Assembly: GCF_014645235.1 (NCBI RefSeq)
Contig: NZ_BMLM01000001.1
Coordinates: 1,240,001-1,304,000, forward strand
Reading direction: 5' to 3'
Length of the DNA: 64,000 nucleotides
From: Agrococcus terreus
GTDB lineage: Bacteria > Actinomycetota > Actinomycetes > Actinomycetales > Microbacteriaceae
The notes beneath the pieces are model-generated. The model searched no databases and was not told the DNA's origin. It worked only from the letters and a program-made list of their open reading frames with translations. Shown one piece after another: positions 1 through 9,253 of the stretch. Position 1 is the stretch's first letter; each line of letters begins with the position of its first letter. The position numbers and the translations under genes are program-made.

Positions 1-33
1 CTCCTCATCCTCCGGCAGCGCCGCCGTGGCTGA
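1..33 (+). CDS. FecCD-family iron-siderophore ABC permease, C-terminal end only
   Basis: Only the last ten codons are inside the window (LLILRQRRRG, then TGA at 31-33). The Leu-rich then Arg-rich tail fits the end of a FecCD-type permease, and the next gene is the partner permease, overlapping by 8 bp. The identity is inferred mainly from position. Confidence 0.5.
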   Translation, partial: LLILRQRRRG

Positions 34-1090
34 GCGCGCCGTGCTCGCCGGGACCACGGCGACCGGGGCCGCGGCGACCGAGGCCGAGGGACGCGCCTCC
101 GGCCCGTTCCCCACCGCCCGCGCCCGCCGGCGCTACCGGCTCGTGGTGGCGGGGCTCGTCGCCGTCGCCGCGCTCATCGCCCTCGGCCTGCTCGCCTGGG
201 ACAACCCCATGCCGCTCGGCTCGGACGGCTTCTGGCGCATCGCCGAGCTGCGCATCACGAGCCTCGTCGTGATGGCGGTCGTGGCGGTCGCCCAGGGCGT
301 CGCGACGGTGGCGTTCCAGACGGCCGCCGGCAACCGCATCCTCACGCCCTCGATCCTCGGCTTCGAGGCGCTCTACGTCGCCGTGCAGACCTCGGCGGTC
401 TACTTCCTCGGCGCCGCCGGCATCTCGGCGGTGCAGGGCGTGCCGCAGTTCCTGCTGCAGGTCGCGCTCATGATGGGCCTCGCGACCGCGCTCTTCGGCT
501 GGCTGCTGCGGGGCCGGCGGGGGAGCGTGCACGTGATGCTGCTCGTCGGCATCGTCATCGGCGGCGGGCTCGGCTCCGTCTCGGCGTTCATGCAGCGGCT
601 GCTCACGCCCTCCGAGTTCGACGTGCTCTCGGCACGGCTCTTCGGCAGCGTCGCGAACGCCGACGCCGCCTACCTGCCCTTCGCGGTCCCGCTCGTCGCG
701 CTCGGCGCGGTCGTGCTGTGGCTGCGCTCGCGCCGCCTCGACGCCCTCGCGCTCGGCCGCGACGTCGCGACGGGCCTCGGCGTCGACCACCGCCGCGAGA
801 CGATGCTCGTGCTGCTGCTCGTGTCGCTGCTCATCGCGGTCTCCACCGCGCTCGTGGGACCCATGGTGTTCCTCGGCTTCCTCGTCGCGACCCTCGCGTA
901 CCAGCTGAGCGGCACCTACGACCACCGGCGCATCCTCCCCGTCGCGGCGCTGCTCGGCTTCGTCGTGCTCGGCGGCGCGTCCTTCGTCATGCGCCACGTC
1001 TTCTCCGCGGAGGGCGTGGTGTCGATCATCATCGAGCTGGTCGGCGGCACCGTCTTCCTGCTCGTGCTCCTCAGGAAGGGCCGGCTGTGA
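26..1090 (+). CDS. Iron-siderophore ABC transporter permease (FecCD family)
   Basis: A 354-residue multi-pass membrane protein of the FecCD/BtuC family, one of two permeases that move ferric siderophores across the membrane. About 30 N-terminal residues are cytoplasmic and Arg-rich, followed by roughly nine hydrophobic segments. The GTG start overlaps the previous permease stop, and the ATPase start overlaps this stop (GTGA), so the three genes form a tightly coupled operon. The substrate cannot be told from sequence. The solute-binding protein must lie upstream, outside the window. Confidence 0.85.
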   Translation: MAERAVLAGTTATGAAATEAEGRASGPFPTARARRRYRLVVAGLVAVAALIALGLLAWDNPMPLGSDGFWRIAELRITSLVVMAVVAVAQGVATVAFQTAAGNRILTPSILGFEALYVAVQTSAVYFLGAAGISAVQGVPQFLLQVALMMGLATALFGWLLRGRRGSVHVMLLVGIVIGGGLGSVSAFMQRLLTPSEFDVLSARLFGSVANADAAYLPFAVPLVALGAVVLWLRSRRLDALALGRDVATGLGVDHRRETMLVLLLVSLLIAVSTALVGPMVFLGFLVATLAYQLSGTYDHRRILPVAALLGFVVLGGASFVMRHVFSAEGVVSIIIELVGGTVFLLVLLRKGRL

Positions 1091-1842
1091 TCCAGCTCCA
1101 GGACGTCCGCAAGGACTACGGCGACGAGGTCTCGATCGGGCCCGTCGACCTCGCGATCCCGCGCGGCGGCATCACCGCGCTCGTCGGGCCCAACGGCGCC
1201 GGCAAGTCGACGCTGCTCACGATGGTCGGGCGCCTGCTCGGCCTCGACGGGGGCACGATCTCGATCGGCGGCCACGACGTCGCCCGCACGCCGTCGAAGG
1301 CGCTCGCCAAGGTCGTCTCGGTGCTGCGGCAGGAGAACCACTTCGTCACGCGGCTCACGGTGCGGCAGCTCGTCGGCTTCGGCCGCTTCCCGCACTCGAA
1401 GGGGCGGCTGACCGTCGACGACGAGGCGCGCATCAGCGAGGCGATCGACTTCCTCGACCTCGGCGCGCTCGAGGGCCGCTACCTCGACGAGCTCTCCGGT
1501 GGCCAGCGGCAGCGCGCCTACGTGGCCATGGTGCTCGCGCAGGAGACCGACTACGTGCTGCTCGACGAACCGCTCAACAACCTCGACATGCGGCACTCGG
1601 TGCAGATGATGCAGCACCTGCGGCGGGCGGCGGAGGAGCTCGACCGCACGATCGTGGTCGTGCTCCACGACATCAACTTCGCCGGCCGCTACGCCGACCG
1701 CATCTGCGCGGTGAAGGACGGCCGCGTCGTCGAGTTCGGGACCCCCGCGGAGATCCTCCGCGACGATGTGCTCTCGGCGGTGTTCGAGACGCCCGTGCGC
1801 GTGATCGAGGGGCCCGACGGGCCGCTCGCCGTGTACTACTGA
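1087..1842 (+). CDS. Iron-siderophore ABC transporter ATP-binding protein
   Basis: A 251-residue FepC/YclP-like ATPase energising the preceding permeases. Visible motifs are Walker A (GPNGAGKST, near residues 37-45), the signature LSGGQRQR, Walker B (VLLDEP) with the following D-loop, and the H-loop (VVLHDI). The GTG start is chosen because it overlaps the permease stop by 4 bp and places the first beta strand (IQLQDVRKDY) directly after it. The length is typical of siderophore importer ATPases. Confidence 0.92.
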   Translation: MIQLQDVRKDYGDEVSIGPVDLAIPRGGITALVGPNGAGKSTLLTMVGRLLGLDGGTISIGGHDVARTPSKALAKVVSVLRQENHFVTRLTVRQLVGFGRFPHSKGRLTVDDEARISEAIDFLDLGALEGRYLDELSGGQRQRAYVAMVLAQETDYVLLDEPLNNLDMRHSVQMMQHLRRAAEELDRTIVVVLHDINFAGRYADRICAVKDGRVVEFGTPAEILRDDVLSAVFETPVRVIEGPDGPLAVYY

Positions 1843-1868
1843 CAGGCGGCGCGCGTAGCGTGTGCCGC

Positions 1869-2534
1869 ATGGCACGCATCCTCGTCATCGGCGCCCACGG
1901 CAAGATCGCCCTCCTCGCGCAACCCCTGCTCGCGCAGGCGGAGCACACCGTCCACGGCGCCATCCGCAACCCCGACCACGCCGACGACGTCGCCGCCACG
2001 GGCGCCGAGCCCGTCGTCGCCGACGTCGAGCAGCTCGACCAGGGCGGCGTCGACGCGCTCGTCGCCGGCTACGACGTCGTGGTCTGGTCAGCGGGCGCGG
2101 GCGGAGGCTCGGCCGAGCGCACGCGCGCGGTCGACCAGGACGCCGCGCTCCGCGTGCTCGACGCGGTCCAGCGCACGGGCGCCCGGCTCGTCATGGTCAG
2201 CTACTTCGGCGCGAGCCGCGACCACGGCGTCCCGGAGGACCACGCCTTCTTCGCGTACGCGGAGGCGAAGTCGATCGTCGACGAGGCCATCCGCGCCTCG
2301 GGCGCCGACTGGGTGATCCTCGCGCCCTCCACGCTCACGCTCGACGAGGAGGGCGGCATCGAGGTCGACGAGCCCGAGGGCTCCGTGGAGGCGGGCGAGA
2401 TCCCGCGCGCGACCGTCGCGCGGCTCATCGCCGAGGTCGTCGCGCACCCGGGCCTCCGCGGCATCACCGTGCGCTGCAACGGCGGCTCGACGCCCGTCGC
2501 GCAGGCGCTCGGCGGCCTCCCCAACATGGGCTGA
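1869..2534 (+). CDS. NAD(P)-binding Rossmann protein (atypical SDR, NAD(P)H-binding domain)
   Basis: A 221-residue protein with an N-terminal dinucleotide-binding fold (ARILVIGAHGKIA; a GxxGxxA-type loop). It resembles the NmrA/YwnB group of atypical short-chain dehydrogenases, which sense or reduce with NAD(P)H; the substrate is unknown. A -10 hexamer TAGCGT (1856-1861) ends 7 bp before the ATG, so the gene is probably leaderless and separate from the iron operon. This picks the ATG at 1869 over an upstream in-frame start. Confidence 0.8.
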   Translation: MARILVIGAHGKIALLAQPLLAQAEHTVHGAIRNPDHADDVAATGAEPVVADVEQLDQGGVDALVAGYDVVVWSAGAGGGSAERTRAVDQDAALRVLDAVQRTGARLVMVSYFGASRDHGVPEDHAFFAYAEAKSIVDEAIRASGADWVILAPSTLTLDEEGGIEVDEPEGSVEAGEIPRATVARLIAEVVAHPGLRGITVRCNGGSTPVAQALGGLPNMG

Positions 2535-2553
2535 GGCCGCCGGCGCGCGGCGG

Positions 2554-3657
2554 CTACAGCTCGATCGACGCCATGTGCGAGCCCGACACCTTCACGTAGC
2601 CGAGGCTCGCGTAGAGGCCGTCGGCGCCCGTCGGGCTCGCGGTGTCGACGTCGAGCACCGCCGCCTCCATGCCGTCGGCCGCGAACGAGCGCATGCCCGC
2701 GGCCAGCAGCGCGAGCGCGATGCGCCGGCCGCGGTAGGCGCGGCGCACGCCGAGCAGGTCGGTGTAGCCGAACGAGTAGCCGCGGAGGGCGAAGTCGCCC
2801 TCGTAGCGGCTCGCCATCTGGTAGCCGACCACGAGCGGGGCGCCGGCCTCGAGCGCGGCGCGCGTCTCGGGATCCGTGTCGTCGGCCGCGAGCAGCGCCG
2901 CCGCGTCGGGCGCCTCGTCGACCACGAGCCACGACCACGTCGGGGCGAACTCGCTGCGCCCGCGCGTCCACTGCTCGGCCGCGATCGGCTCGCTGCCCCA
3001 GTGGTCGCGGAAGGCGTCGTTGTGCGCGAGGCGCGTCGCCTCGTCGAGCTCCTGGCTCCACGGCACCAGCCGCAGCGAGCCGGCGAGCTCGACCTCGCGG
3101 ATCGGGTGCTCGTCGCCCAGCGGCCGCTTGAGGTCGGCGAACCAGCGGCGCAGCTCGAAGCCGCCCGCCTCGTGCAGGGCGAGCTTCGACGCGGGCGCGT
3201 CGTCCTCGGCGAAGGTCGCGATGCGGGCGGGCAGCTCCTTGCCGGAGGCGGCGAGCAGCTGGCGGCCGCGCGCGATGAGCCACGCCTGGAGCTGGGTGCC
3301 GATGCCCTCGCCGCGGCGGTCGGGGTGCACGTTGCCGAACACGAAGGCGCGCACGGTGCGGAGGTCGCCCGGACGCGTGTCGGCGAAGCCGGCGGCGACG
3401 AGGCGGCCGTCGGCGTCGTAGCCGAGCATCGAGTCGGTCTCCAGGTGCTTCCAGGGCGCGGTGAGGTCGTCGCGGACCTCCTCGAGCGTCTCGCGGTAGG
3501 GCTCGCGGTCGGCGTCGCCGATGACGTGCAGCAGCTCGGTGAGGGCGGGCGCGTCGTCGACGGTCGCCGGGCGCCAGGAGAGGCCTCCCGCGGTGAGCTC
3601 GGGCAGGGTCTCGGGCGCGGCGGCGCGCACGGCGATGGGGGCGAGGTCGTCGGTCAC
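2554..3657 (-). CDS. GNAT-family N-acetyltransferase, tandem domains
   Basis: A 367-residue protein with two GCN5-related acetyltransferase folds. The first has a clear acetyl-CoA loop (HPDRRGEGIGTQL, around residues 115-130). The second has a degenerate one (VRRAYRGRRIALALL, near residue 305). The acceptor is unknown. The gene is divergent from the LLM oxidoreductase. On its own strand TAGCCT (complement of 3664-3669) sits 6 bp before the GTG start, which suggests leaderless transcription. Confidence 0.82.
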   Translation of the reverse strand: MTDDLAPIAVRAAAPETLPELTAGGLSWRPATVDDAPALTELLHVIGDADREPYRETLEEVRDDLTAPWKHLETDSMLGYDADGRLVAAGFADTRPGDLRTVRAFVFGNVHPDRRGEGIGTQLQAWLIARGRQLLAASGKELPARIATFAEDDAPASKLALHEAGGFELRRWFADLKRPLGDEHPIREVELAGSLRLVPWSQELDEATRLAHNDAFRDHWGSEPIAAEQWTRGRSEFAPTWSWLVVDEAPDAAALLAADDTDPETRAALEAGAPLVVGYQMASRYEGDFALRGYSFGYTDLLGVRRAYRGRRIALALLAAGMRSFAADGMEAAVLDVDTASPTGADGLYASLGYVKVSGSHMASIEL

Positions 3658-3695
3658 GGAGCAAGGCTACGAGGCGGCGCCCGTAGGGTCGATGC

Positions 3696-4505
3696 ATGAC
3701 GAACCGACCGACGAGGATCGGCGTGCAGCTCGCGCCGCAGCACGCGACGATGCAGGCCACGATCGATGCCGCCCGCCGGCTCGAGGAGATGGGCGTCGAC
3801 GCCGTCTTCAACTGGGACCACTTCTTCCCGCTCTCCGGCGACCCGGACGGCGCGCACTACGAGGCCACGACGCAGCTCGCCGCGTGGGCGCAGGCGACCG
3901 AGCGCATCCAGCTCGGCCCGCTCGTGTTCTGCAACTCGTACCGCAACCCCGATCTGCTCGCCGACGTCGCGCGCACGATCGACCACATCTCCGGCGGCCG
4001 GTTCCTCCTCGGCATCGGCTCCGGATGGTTCGAGCGCGACTACGTCGAGTACGGCTACGAGTTCGGCACCGTGGGGTCGCGGCTGAACGACCTCGGCGCG
4101 GCGCTGCCGCGCATCCGTGCCCGGCTCGAGCGCCTGAACCCGGCGCCCGCGGGCCCGATGCCCATCCTGATCGGCGGCAAGGGGGAGCAGAAGACGCTGC
4201 CGCTCGTCGCCGAGCACGCGAGCATCTGGCACTCCTTCGTCGGCCCGGACGAGCTGCCGCACAAGCTCGACGTGCTGCGGCGCCACCTCGAGCGCTTCGG
4301 CCGCTCGCTCGACGACGTCGAGGTCTCGAACGGCGCGAGCATCCGCGACGGCGTCGGGGGCGTCGCCTTCGAGCGGCTCGACGCTCTGCACGAGCTCGGC
4401 ACGCGCCTGTTCACGATCCCGCTCTCGGGCGACGACACCCCCGACGGGTTCGCGCTCGACCGCGTCCAGGCCTTCCTCGACTGGCGCGACCGGAGGAACG
4501 CGTAA
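3696..4505 (+). CDS. LLM-class flavin/F420-dependent oxidoreductase
   Basis: A 269-residue luciferase-like TIM-barrel monooxygenase or reductase. Family hallmarks are the N-terminal strand with THIS-type pocket residues (FNWDHFFPL), the [14 protein letters not shown] segment and the [10 protein letters not shown] segment near residue 150. F420 use is inferred from the actinobacterial TIGR03-type LLM families; the substrate is unknown. TAGGGT (3684-3689) precedes the ATG by 6 bp, giving a leaderless start divergent from the GNAT gene. Confidence 0.83.
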   Translation: MTNRPTRIGVQLAPQHATMQATIDAARRLEEMGVDAVFNWDHFFPLSGDPDGAHYEATTQLAAWAQATERIQLGPLVFCNSYRNPDLLADVARTIDHISGGRFLLGIGSGWFERDYVEYGYEFGTVGSRLNDLGAALPRIRARLERLNPAPAGPMPILIGGKGEQKTLPLVAEHASIWHSFVGPDELPHKLDVLRRHLERFGRSLDDVEVSNGASIRDGVGGVAFERLDALHELGTRLFTIPLSGDDTPDGFALDRVQAFLDWRDRRNA

Positions 4506-4540
4506 GCGTTGCGGAGGGAGCGGGTCGAGCGGGTCGAGCG

Positions 4541-4561
4541 CGTCGGCCCTGCCGGCCGACG
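4541..4561. terminator. Hairpin between convergent genes
   Basis: A perfect 8-bp stem (CGTCGGCC/GGCCGACG) with a 5-nt loop lies between the converging LLM oxidoreductase and YbdK genes. There is no U-run, as is common in high-GC actinobacteria. Confidence 0.5.
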
Positions 4562-4595
4562 TCTGTCGAGACCAAGACCGGCGGAACAGCGTGCG

Positions 4596-5690
4596 CTAGG
4601 CCCGGAACGCCTCGATCAGCCCCTGCACGACCGCGTCGCCGCCGCCGCGCGCGAAGTCGGCGCGCTGCTGCGCCGCCGAGCCGCCGCGCTCGAGCACGCG
4701 CCCGGCCGCGGCGAGCGAGCGGGAGGCGCCGAGCTCGTCGGCGATCGGTGCGAGGCGCTCGATCGCCTCGCCGAGCGCGTCGCGCACGTGCTGGAGGGCG
4801 CACTCCTCGTCGGCGATGATCGTCGCGTCGAGGCCGTGGCGGGCCGTGCGCCACTTGTTCTCGCGCACGAGCCACGACGGCAGGTGCAGCTGCGGCCGCC
4901 CCTCGTCGAGCGCGCGCGACGCCTCTTCGATGAGGCAGTGGGTGAGGGCCGTGACGCCCGCGAGGTCGTCGATCGAGGGCGCGCCGTCGGCGATGCGCAC
5001 CTCGAGCGTGCCCAGGTGCGGCGAGGGCCGGAGGTCCCAGCGCAGCTCGCCGAGGTCGGAGATCACGCCGGCCGCGAGCATCTCGTCGATCGCGCGGCGG
5101 TACTCGGCCCAATCGACGAACGCCGGGGGCAGGCCGCCCGTCGGCAGCTGCTGGAACAGCATCGTGCGGTGCGAGGCGAAGCCGGTGTCCTCGCCCTGCC
5201 AGAACGGGCTCGACGCCGAGAGCGCCAGGATGAGCGGCAGCCGGTCGAGCATGGTGCGCAGCAGCGGCACGACCTTCTGCGGGTGCTCGACGCCGACGTG
5301 GTTGTGCACCCCGAAGATGACGAGCCGGCGGCCCCAGTCGCGCGAGCGCTCCACGACGCGGCGGTACCGCGGATCGTCGGCCTGGTCCTGCTCGCGCCAG
5401 CGGCACGTCGGATGCGTGCCGGAGCCGATGAGCGCGAGCCCCAGGCGGTCCGCGGCGGTCGCGGCGAGGTCGCGCATCCCGCGCAGCTCGTCGACCGCGT
5501 CGTCGGTCGACCGGTGCACGCCCGTGATGAGCTCGATCATCCCGGCGAGGAACTCCTTGTCGAAGCGGCGGTCGCCGATGCCGGCGAGCAGCTCCTTGGC
5601 GCGGGGCACCATGGCGCCCGTCGTGGGGTCCACGACGGCGAGCTCCCACTCGACGCCGAGGGTCGAGCGGGCGGAGGACGCGAACTCCAT
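4596..5690 (-). CDS. ybdK: Glutamate-cysteine ligase-like carboxylate-amine ligase (GCS2/YbdK family)
   Basis: A 364-residue ATP-dependent carboxylate-amine ligase of the GCS2 family. It begins with the typical TLGVEWELAVVDP strand and has the metal/ATP-binding GTHPTCRW and GVHNHVGV motifs. E. coli YbdK has weak gamma-glutamylcysteine synthetase activity. Actinobacteria use mycothiol, so the physiological product here is uncertain. The ATG at 5690 is chosen because TACGCT (complement of 5697-5702) lies 6 bp upstream; longer in-frame extensions have no family similarity. Confidence 0.85.
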   Translation of the reverse strand: MEFASSARSTLGVEWELAVVDPTTGAMVPRAKELLAGIGDRRFDKEFLAGMIELITGVHRSTDDAVDELRGMRDLAATAADRLGLALIGSGTHPTCRWREQDQADDPRYRRVVERSRDWGRRLVIFGVHNHVGVEHPQKVVPLLRTMLDRLPLILALSASSPFWQGEDTGFASHRTMLFQQLPTGGLPPAFVDWAEYRRAIDEMLAAGVISDLGELRWDLRPSPHLGTLEVRIADGAPSIDDLAGVTALTHCLIEEASRALDEGRPQLHLPSWLVRENKWRTARHGLDATIIADEECALQHVRDALGEAIERLAPIADELGASRSLAAAGRVLERGGSAAQQRADFARGGGDAVVQGLIEAFRA

Positions 5691-5736
5691 GGGTCGAGCG
5701 TAGGGCCGCCGACCCGCGGGCGCGCACCACGCGACG

Positions 5737-5750
5737 GGATGTGACAGAAT
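5737..5750 (+). promoter_or_regulatory. Putative rpsP operon promoter (extended -10)
   Basis: GGATGTGACAGAAT lies 120 bp upstream of rpsP. The last six bases resemble a -10 box, and 12 of 14 bases match the sequence upstream of rplS (8646-8659). The intervening ~120 nt would form a 5' leader. Confidence 0.45.
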
Positions 5751-5870
5751 GAGGGGTCGAGCTCGCGCCCCGACCCTCTCTTCGGCGCGCCGAGCCAGCA
5801 AAGCTTTGCGAGCGGCGCATCCCCACATGCGCACGAGCGCGGTGCACTCAACCAGAACAGCAGGAGAACT

Positions 5871-6302
5871 GTGGCAGTCAAGATCCGTCTGAAGCGCTTC
5901 GGCAAGATGCGCGCCCCGTACTACCGCGTGGTCGTGGCCGACTCGCGCACGAAGCGCGATGGCCGCGTCATCGAGGAGATCGGCAAGTACCACCCGACGG
6001 AGCACCCGTCGCTCATCGAGATCGACAGCGAGCGCGCGCAGTACTGGCTCGGCGTCGGCGCGCAGCCGACCGAGCAGGTCGCCGCGCTCCTCAAGCTCAC
6101 GGGCGACTGGGGCACGTTCACGGGCGAGGGCTCGACCGAGAACCAGGTCCAGCAGCCCGAGGGCCGCAAGGCCTTCGTCGCCGACGAGGCCAAGAAGCCG
6201 GTGCTCAAGCCCAAGGCCGAGAAGCCGGCAGAGGCGAAGGCCGACGAGACCGCGGAGGCGCCCGCCGAGGACGCCGCCGAGGCCGAGACGACCGAGTCCT
6301 GA
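5871..6302 (+). CDS. rpsP: 30S ribosomal protein S16
   Basis: A 143-residue S16, a small-subunit assembly protein. The conserved fold occupies residues 1-82, starting [19 protein letters not shown] with the [12 protein letters not shown] segment. The last ~60 residues are a low-complexity Ala/Glu/Lys tail, long for S16 but seen in other actinobacteria. The GTG start follows a purine-rich SD (AGGAGA, 7-nt spacing). First gene of the rpsP-khpA-rimM-trmD operon. Confidence 0.97.
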   Translation: MAVKIRLKRFGKMRAPYYRVVVADSRTKRDGRVIEEIGKYHPTEHPSLIEIDSERAQYWLGVGAQPTEQVAALLKLTGDWGTFTGEGSTENQVQQPEGRKAFVADEAKKPVLKPKAEKPAEAKADETAEAPAEDAAEAETTES

Positions 6303-6304
6303 GC

Positions 6305-6541
6305 ATGCTGCGCGACGCGCTGGAGCACCTCGTCAAGGGCATCGTCGATCGCCCGGACGACGTGCGCGTGCGCGCGCGCGACACGCAGCGCGGCGAGGTC
6401 CTCGAGGTGCACGTGCACCCCGAGGACCTCGGCCGCGTCATCGGGCGCGGCGGCCGCACGGCCGGCGCCCTGCGCACCGTGATCGGTGCGCTCCCCGGAG
6501 GTCGCCGCGTCCGCGTGGACGTGGTGGACACCGATCGCTAG
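6305..6541 (+). CDS. khpA: KH-domain RNA-binding protein KhpA
   Basis: A 78-residue single KH domain (UPF0109/KhpA) with the RNA-contacting GxxG loop in VIGRGGRTAG (residues ~42-51). In Firmicutes and actinobacteria KhpA pairs with KhpB to bind RNA and influence growth or division. It starts 2 bp after the rpsP stop and is conserved between rpsP and rimM. Confidence 0.93.
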   Translation: MLRDALEHLVKGIVDRPDDVRVRARDTQRGEVLEVHVHPEDLGRVIGRGGRTAGALRTVIGALPGGRRVRVDVVDTDR

Positions 6542-6548
6542 GCCCGCC

Positions 6549-7175
6549 GTGCCGGCCCGCACCCAGCTGCGCGTCGGCCGGCTCTCCAGGGCCCACGGGC
6601 TCAAGGGCGCGATCAAGGTCGAGCTCTACACCGACGACCCCGCGCGGCGCTTCGTGCCCGGGGCCCGGTTCGCGCTCCAGGTGCCCACCTCTTCGAAGTG
6701 GCACGGCAAGTCGATCGAGCTCGTCGAGCTGCGCGTCTACAACGGCAGTCCCGTGGCGTTCTTCGCCGGCGTCGACGACCGCACCGAGGCCGAGAGCCTC
6801 GTGAAGGCCGTGCTGTGGGTCGAGCAGGACCCGACGGAGCTCCCCGAGGAGCCTGACGCCTGGTACGTCCACCAGCTCGCGGGCCTCGAGGTCTGGCGCG
6901 ACGGCGCCCGCATCGGGCGCGTCGTGCGCGTCGACGCCCTCCCCGCGCAGGACATGCTCATCGTCGAGCACGACGGCGCCGAGGTCATGGTCCCGTTCGT
7001 CTCGGCCATCGTGCCGGAGGTCGACCTCCGCGCGGGCCGCGTCGTCGTGACGCCGCCGCCCGGCCTCTTCGAGGAGCTCGAGGCGGAGGCCGACGAGGAG
7101 GCCGAGGCCGTCGCGGCAGCGGATGCCGACGAGGCAGGGCAGGCCGAGGCGCCCGCCGATCCCGCGAAGGACTGA
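6549..7175 (+). CDS. rimM: Ribosome maturation factor RimM
   Basis: A 208-residue 30S assembly factor. The N-terminal beta-barrel begins [19 protein letters not shown]; the C-terminal PRC barrel contains GLEVW and [13 protein letters not shown]. The GTG at 6549, 7 bp after khpA, is chosen because upstream in-frame sequence overlaps khpA and lacks similarity. The last ~30 residues are an acidic Ala/Glu/Asp tail beyond the PRC domain, matching similar tails on S16 and S2 in this window. Confidence 0.94.
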   Translation: MPARTQLRVGRLSRAHGLKGAIKVELYTDDPARRFVPGARFALQVPTSSKWHGKSIELVELRVYNGSPVAFFAGVDDRTEAESLVKAVLWVEQDPTELPEEPDAWYVHQLAGLEVWRDGARIGRVVRVDALPAQDMLIVEHDGAEVMVPFVSAIVPEVDLRAGRVVVTPPPGLFEELEAEADEEAEAVAAADADEAGQAEAPADPAKD

Positions 7176-7176
7176 C

Positions 7177-7884
7177 GTGCGGATCGACATCGTCACGATC
7201 TTCCCGGAGTTCTTCGGGGTGCTCGACGTCTCGCTCCTCGGCCGCGCGCGCCGGGAGAGCCTGCTCGACCTCCACGTCCACGACCTCCGCGACTGGACCC
7301 ACGACCGCCACCGCACGGTCGACGACACGCCCTACGGCGGCGGCGCCGGCATGGTCATGCGGCCCGAGCCCTGGGGCGAGGCGTTCGACGCGCTGCTCGG
7401 CGACGACGACGCGGATGCCGTGGTCGTCCTCCCGAGCCCCGCGGGCGTGCGCTTCACGCAGCCGCTCGCGCGCGAGCTCGCGCACGAGCGCCGGCTCGTG
7501 TTCGCGTGCGGCCGCTACGAGGGCATCGACGCGCGCGTCGCGCAGCACGTGGCGGGCCGGGCGCGCGTCATGGAGATCAGCCTCGGCGACTACGTCCTGA
7601 ACGGCGGCGAGGTCGCGTCGATGGCGATGATCGAGGCGATCGGCCGGCTCGTGCCGGGCGTCGTCGGCAACCCCGAGAGCCTCGTCGAGGAGAGCCACGA
7701 GGCGGGCCTGCTCGAGCACCCCTCGTACACGAAGCCGCAGGTGTGGCGCGGCCTCGAGGTGCCCGAGGTGCTGCGCAGCGGCAACCACGCCGCCATCGCC
7801 TCCTGGCGCCGCGAGCAGGCCGTCGAGCGGACCCGCCGCGTCCGGCCCGACCTCCTGCCGCCCGACCTCGCCGACACCGTCTGA
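7177..7884 (+). CDS. trmD: tRNA (guanine-37-N1)-methyltransferase TrmD
   Basis: A 235-residue SPOUT methyltransferase that makes m1G37 in tRNAs and prevents +1 frameshifting. Motifs include [10 protein letters not shown] at the start, [11 protein letters not shown], the AdoMet knot [11 protein letters not shown] and [12 protein letters not shown]. The GTG start one base after the rimM stop fits operon coupling. Confidence 0.96.
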   Translation: MRIDIVTIFPEFFGVLDVSLLGRARRESLLDLHVHDLRDWTHDRHRTVDDTPYGGGAGMVMRPEPWGEAFDALLGDDDADAVVVLPSPAGVRFTQPLARELAHERRLVFACGRYEGIDARVAQHVAGRARVMEISLGDYVLNGGEVASMAMIEAIGRLVPGVVGNPESLVEESHEAGLLEHPSYTKPQVWRGLEVPEVLRSGNHAAIASWRREQAVERTRRVRPDLLPPDLADTV

Positions 7885-7967
7885 GGCTTCGCCGAGCGCC
7901 GCGCCGCGCCGCGCGCCCTCAGCGAACACCGTCCTCGCGCACGGCCCGCGCGGCTAGCCTCGAGGAC

Positions 7968-8615
7968 ATGGCAGCACCCCGGTCCGAGCCGACCCAGCGC
8001 GCGACGAGCGCGGGGGAGCGGCCCCGCGCGCTGCGGGTCGCGTTCTGGATCGCCGTCGGCTCCATCGTCGCGCTCCCCGCCTGGCTCATGTTCGGCCGCG
8101 CGCTCGCGGGCGCGCCGATCGGCGAGGCGCTGCTGCTGCAGGCCTTCCTCGGCCCGGGCCTCGCGCTGCTCATCGCCGTCGTCGTCGGCCTCACCGCGGC
8201 GCGCAAGGAGGTCCGCCGGCCGCGGGCGCTCACCTGGCGCGACGTGCGGCTCATCGGCCCGTGGCTGCTCGTCATCGCGCTCATGGGGCTCACGATCGTC
8301 GACACCTCGGGCACCGCGACCGGCTCGGCGCTCACCGCCTGGTTCGGCGACGGCTGGCTCACGGCGTCGCAGTCGTTCACCGCGATCGGCGTGCTCGCGA
8401 CCCTCATCGGCGGCGCGGTGCTCGCCTGGCTGCAGGCGCTCGAGCTCGGCCGCGAGACGCGCCGCCGCGTCGAGCGGCTCGTCGACGAGATGCAGTCGCC
8501 GCTGCTCGAGCAGCGCGCGCGCCACGAGGACGCGAGCTTCGAGCGCCTCGACGGCCCGCAGTCGGGCCGCACCATCCGCCTCGAGGGGCAGCGCGAGGGC
8601 GACGACCGCGCCTGA
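7968..8615 (+). CDS. Hypothetical membrane protein with cytoplasmic tail
   Basis: A 215-residue protein with no recognised family. It has four predicted transmembrane segments (about residues 24-44, 52-75, 96-115 and 133-158), then a ~55-residue charged, probably helical cytoplasmic tail. TAGCCT (7955-7960) lies 7 bp before the ATG, so it is likely leaderless and transcribed separately from trmD. Confidence 0.7.
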   Translation: MAAPRSEPTQRATSAGERPRALRVAFWIAVGSIVALPAWLMFGRALAGAPIGEALLLQAFLGPGLALLIAVVVGLTAARKEVRRPRALTWRDVRLIGPWLLVIALMGLTIVDTSGTATGSALTAWFGDGWLTASQSFTAIGVLATLIGGAVLAWLQALELGRETRRRVERLVDEMQSPLLEQRARHEDASFERLDGPQSGRTIRLEGQREGDDRA

Positions 8616-8645
8616 CCGGCGACGCCGCGTGGCGCAGCGCTGCCC

Positions 8646-8659
8646 GGATGTGGCAGGAT
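8646..8659 (+). promoter_or_regulatory. Putative rplS promoter (extended -10)
   Basis: GGATGTGGCAGGAT matches 12 of 14 bases of the element upstream of rpsP. It would give a leader of about 95-120 nt before rplS. That leader contains a GC-rich hairpin (around 8685-8705) but no regulator-binding motif that I recognise. Confidence 0.45.
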
Positions 8660-8761
8660 AGGTCGTTGGTGCCGAACGCCGTCCCCGCCTCCGGGCGGGC
8701 CTCTGCCACAGGGGAGCAGACGCGGGCACCGCATCCACGAACATCCTGACGCGGTCGACCT

Positions 8762-9139
8762 GTGGCGGCCGCAGAGAGCGACACCGCCATGCACATCCTC
8801 GACAAGGTCGACGCAGCCAGCCTCCGCACCGACGTCCCCGACTTCCGCCCCGGCGACACCGTCAAGGTGCACGTCAACATCATCGAGGGCTCGCGCTCGC
8901 GCGTCCAGGTGTTCCAGGGCGTCGTCATCGGCCGCTCGGGCCACGGCGTCCGCGAGACCTTCACGGTCCGCAAGGTCTCGTTCCAGGTCGGCGTCGAGCG
9001 CACCTTCCCGGTGCACTCGCCGGTCATCGACCACATCGAGCTCGTCAGCCGCGGCGACGTCCGCCGCGCGAAGCTCTACTACCTGCGCAACCTCCGCGGC
9101 AAGGCCGCGAAGATCAAGGAGAAGCGCGACTTCTCCTGA
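8762..9139 (+). CDS. rplS: 50S ribosomal protein L19
   Basis: The L19 protein at the 30S-50S interface. The conserved core includes [33 protein letters not shown] and [15 protein letters not shown]. Two starts are possible: GTG 8762 (125 residues) or ATG 8789 (116 residues, [15 protein letters not shown]), the latter matching related L19 proteins. The called extent is the longer one; the shorter may be correct. Confidence 0.93.
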   Translation: MAAAESDTAMHILDKVDAASLRTDVPDFRPGDTVKVHVNIIEGSRSRVQVFQGVVIGRSGHGVRETFTVRKVSFQVGVERTFPVHSPVIDHIELVSRGDVRRAKLYYLRNLRGKAAKIKEKRDFS

Positions 9140-9147
9140 TCCACGAG

Positions 9148-9179
9148 CGACGGGGGCCGGCGATCGCCGGCCCCCGTCG
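9148..9179 (+). terminator. rplS terminator hairpin
   Basis: A perfect 16-bp inverted repeat (a self-complementary 32-mer centred on CGATCG) begins 8 bp after the L19 stop and is followed by a weak T-rich stretch. Confidence 0.75.
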
Positions 9180-9253
9180 TCGTTCCCGGATCGTGACCAG
9201 AATCGCCCGCGGACGGCGCGGGACGCGGGTGCGGCGCACCTAGACTTGCTGCG

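Noticed and set aside
2575-3699. Long plus-strand frame opposite the GNAT gene (and many other long opposite-strand frames)
   Set aside because: Antisense open frames are expected at ~73% GC; residue composition is Arg/Ala/Gly-rich with no family motifs.
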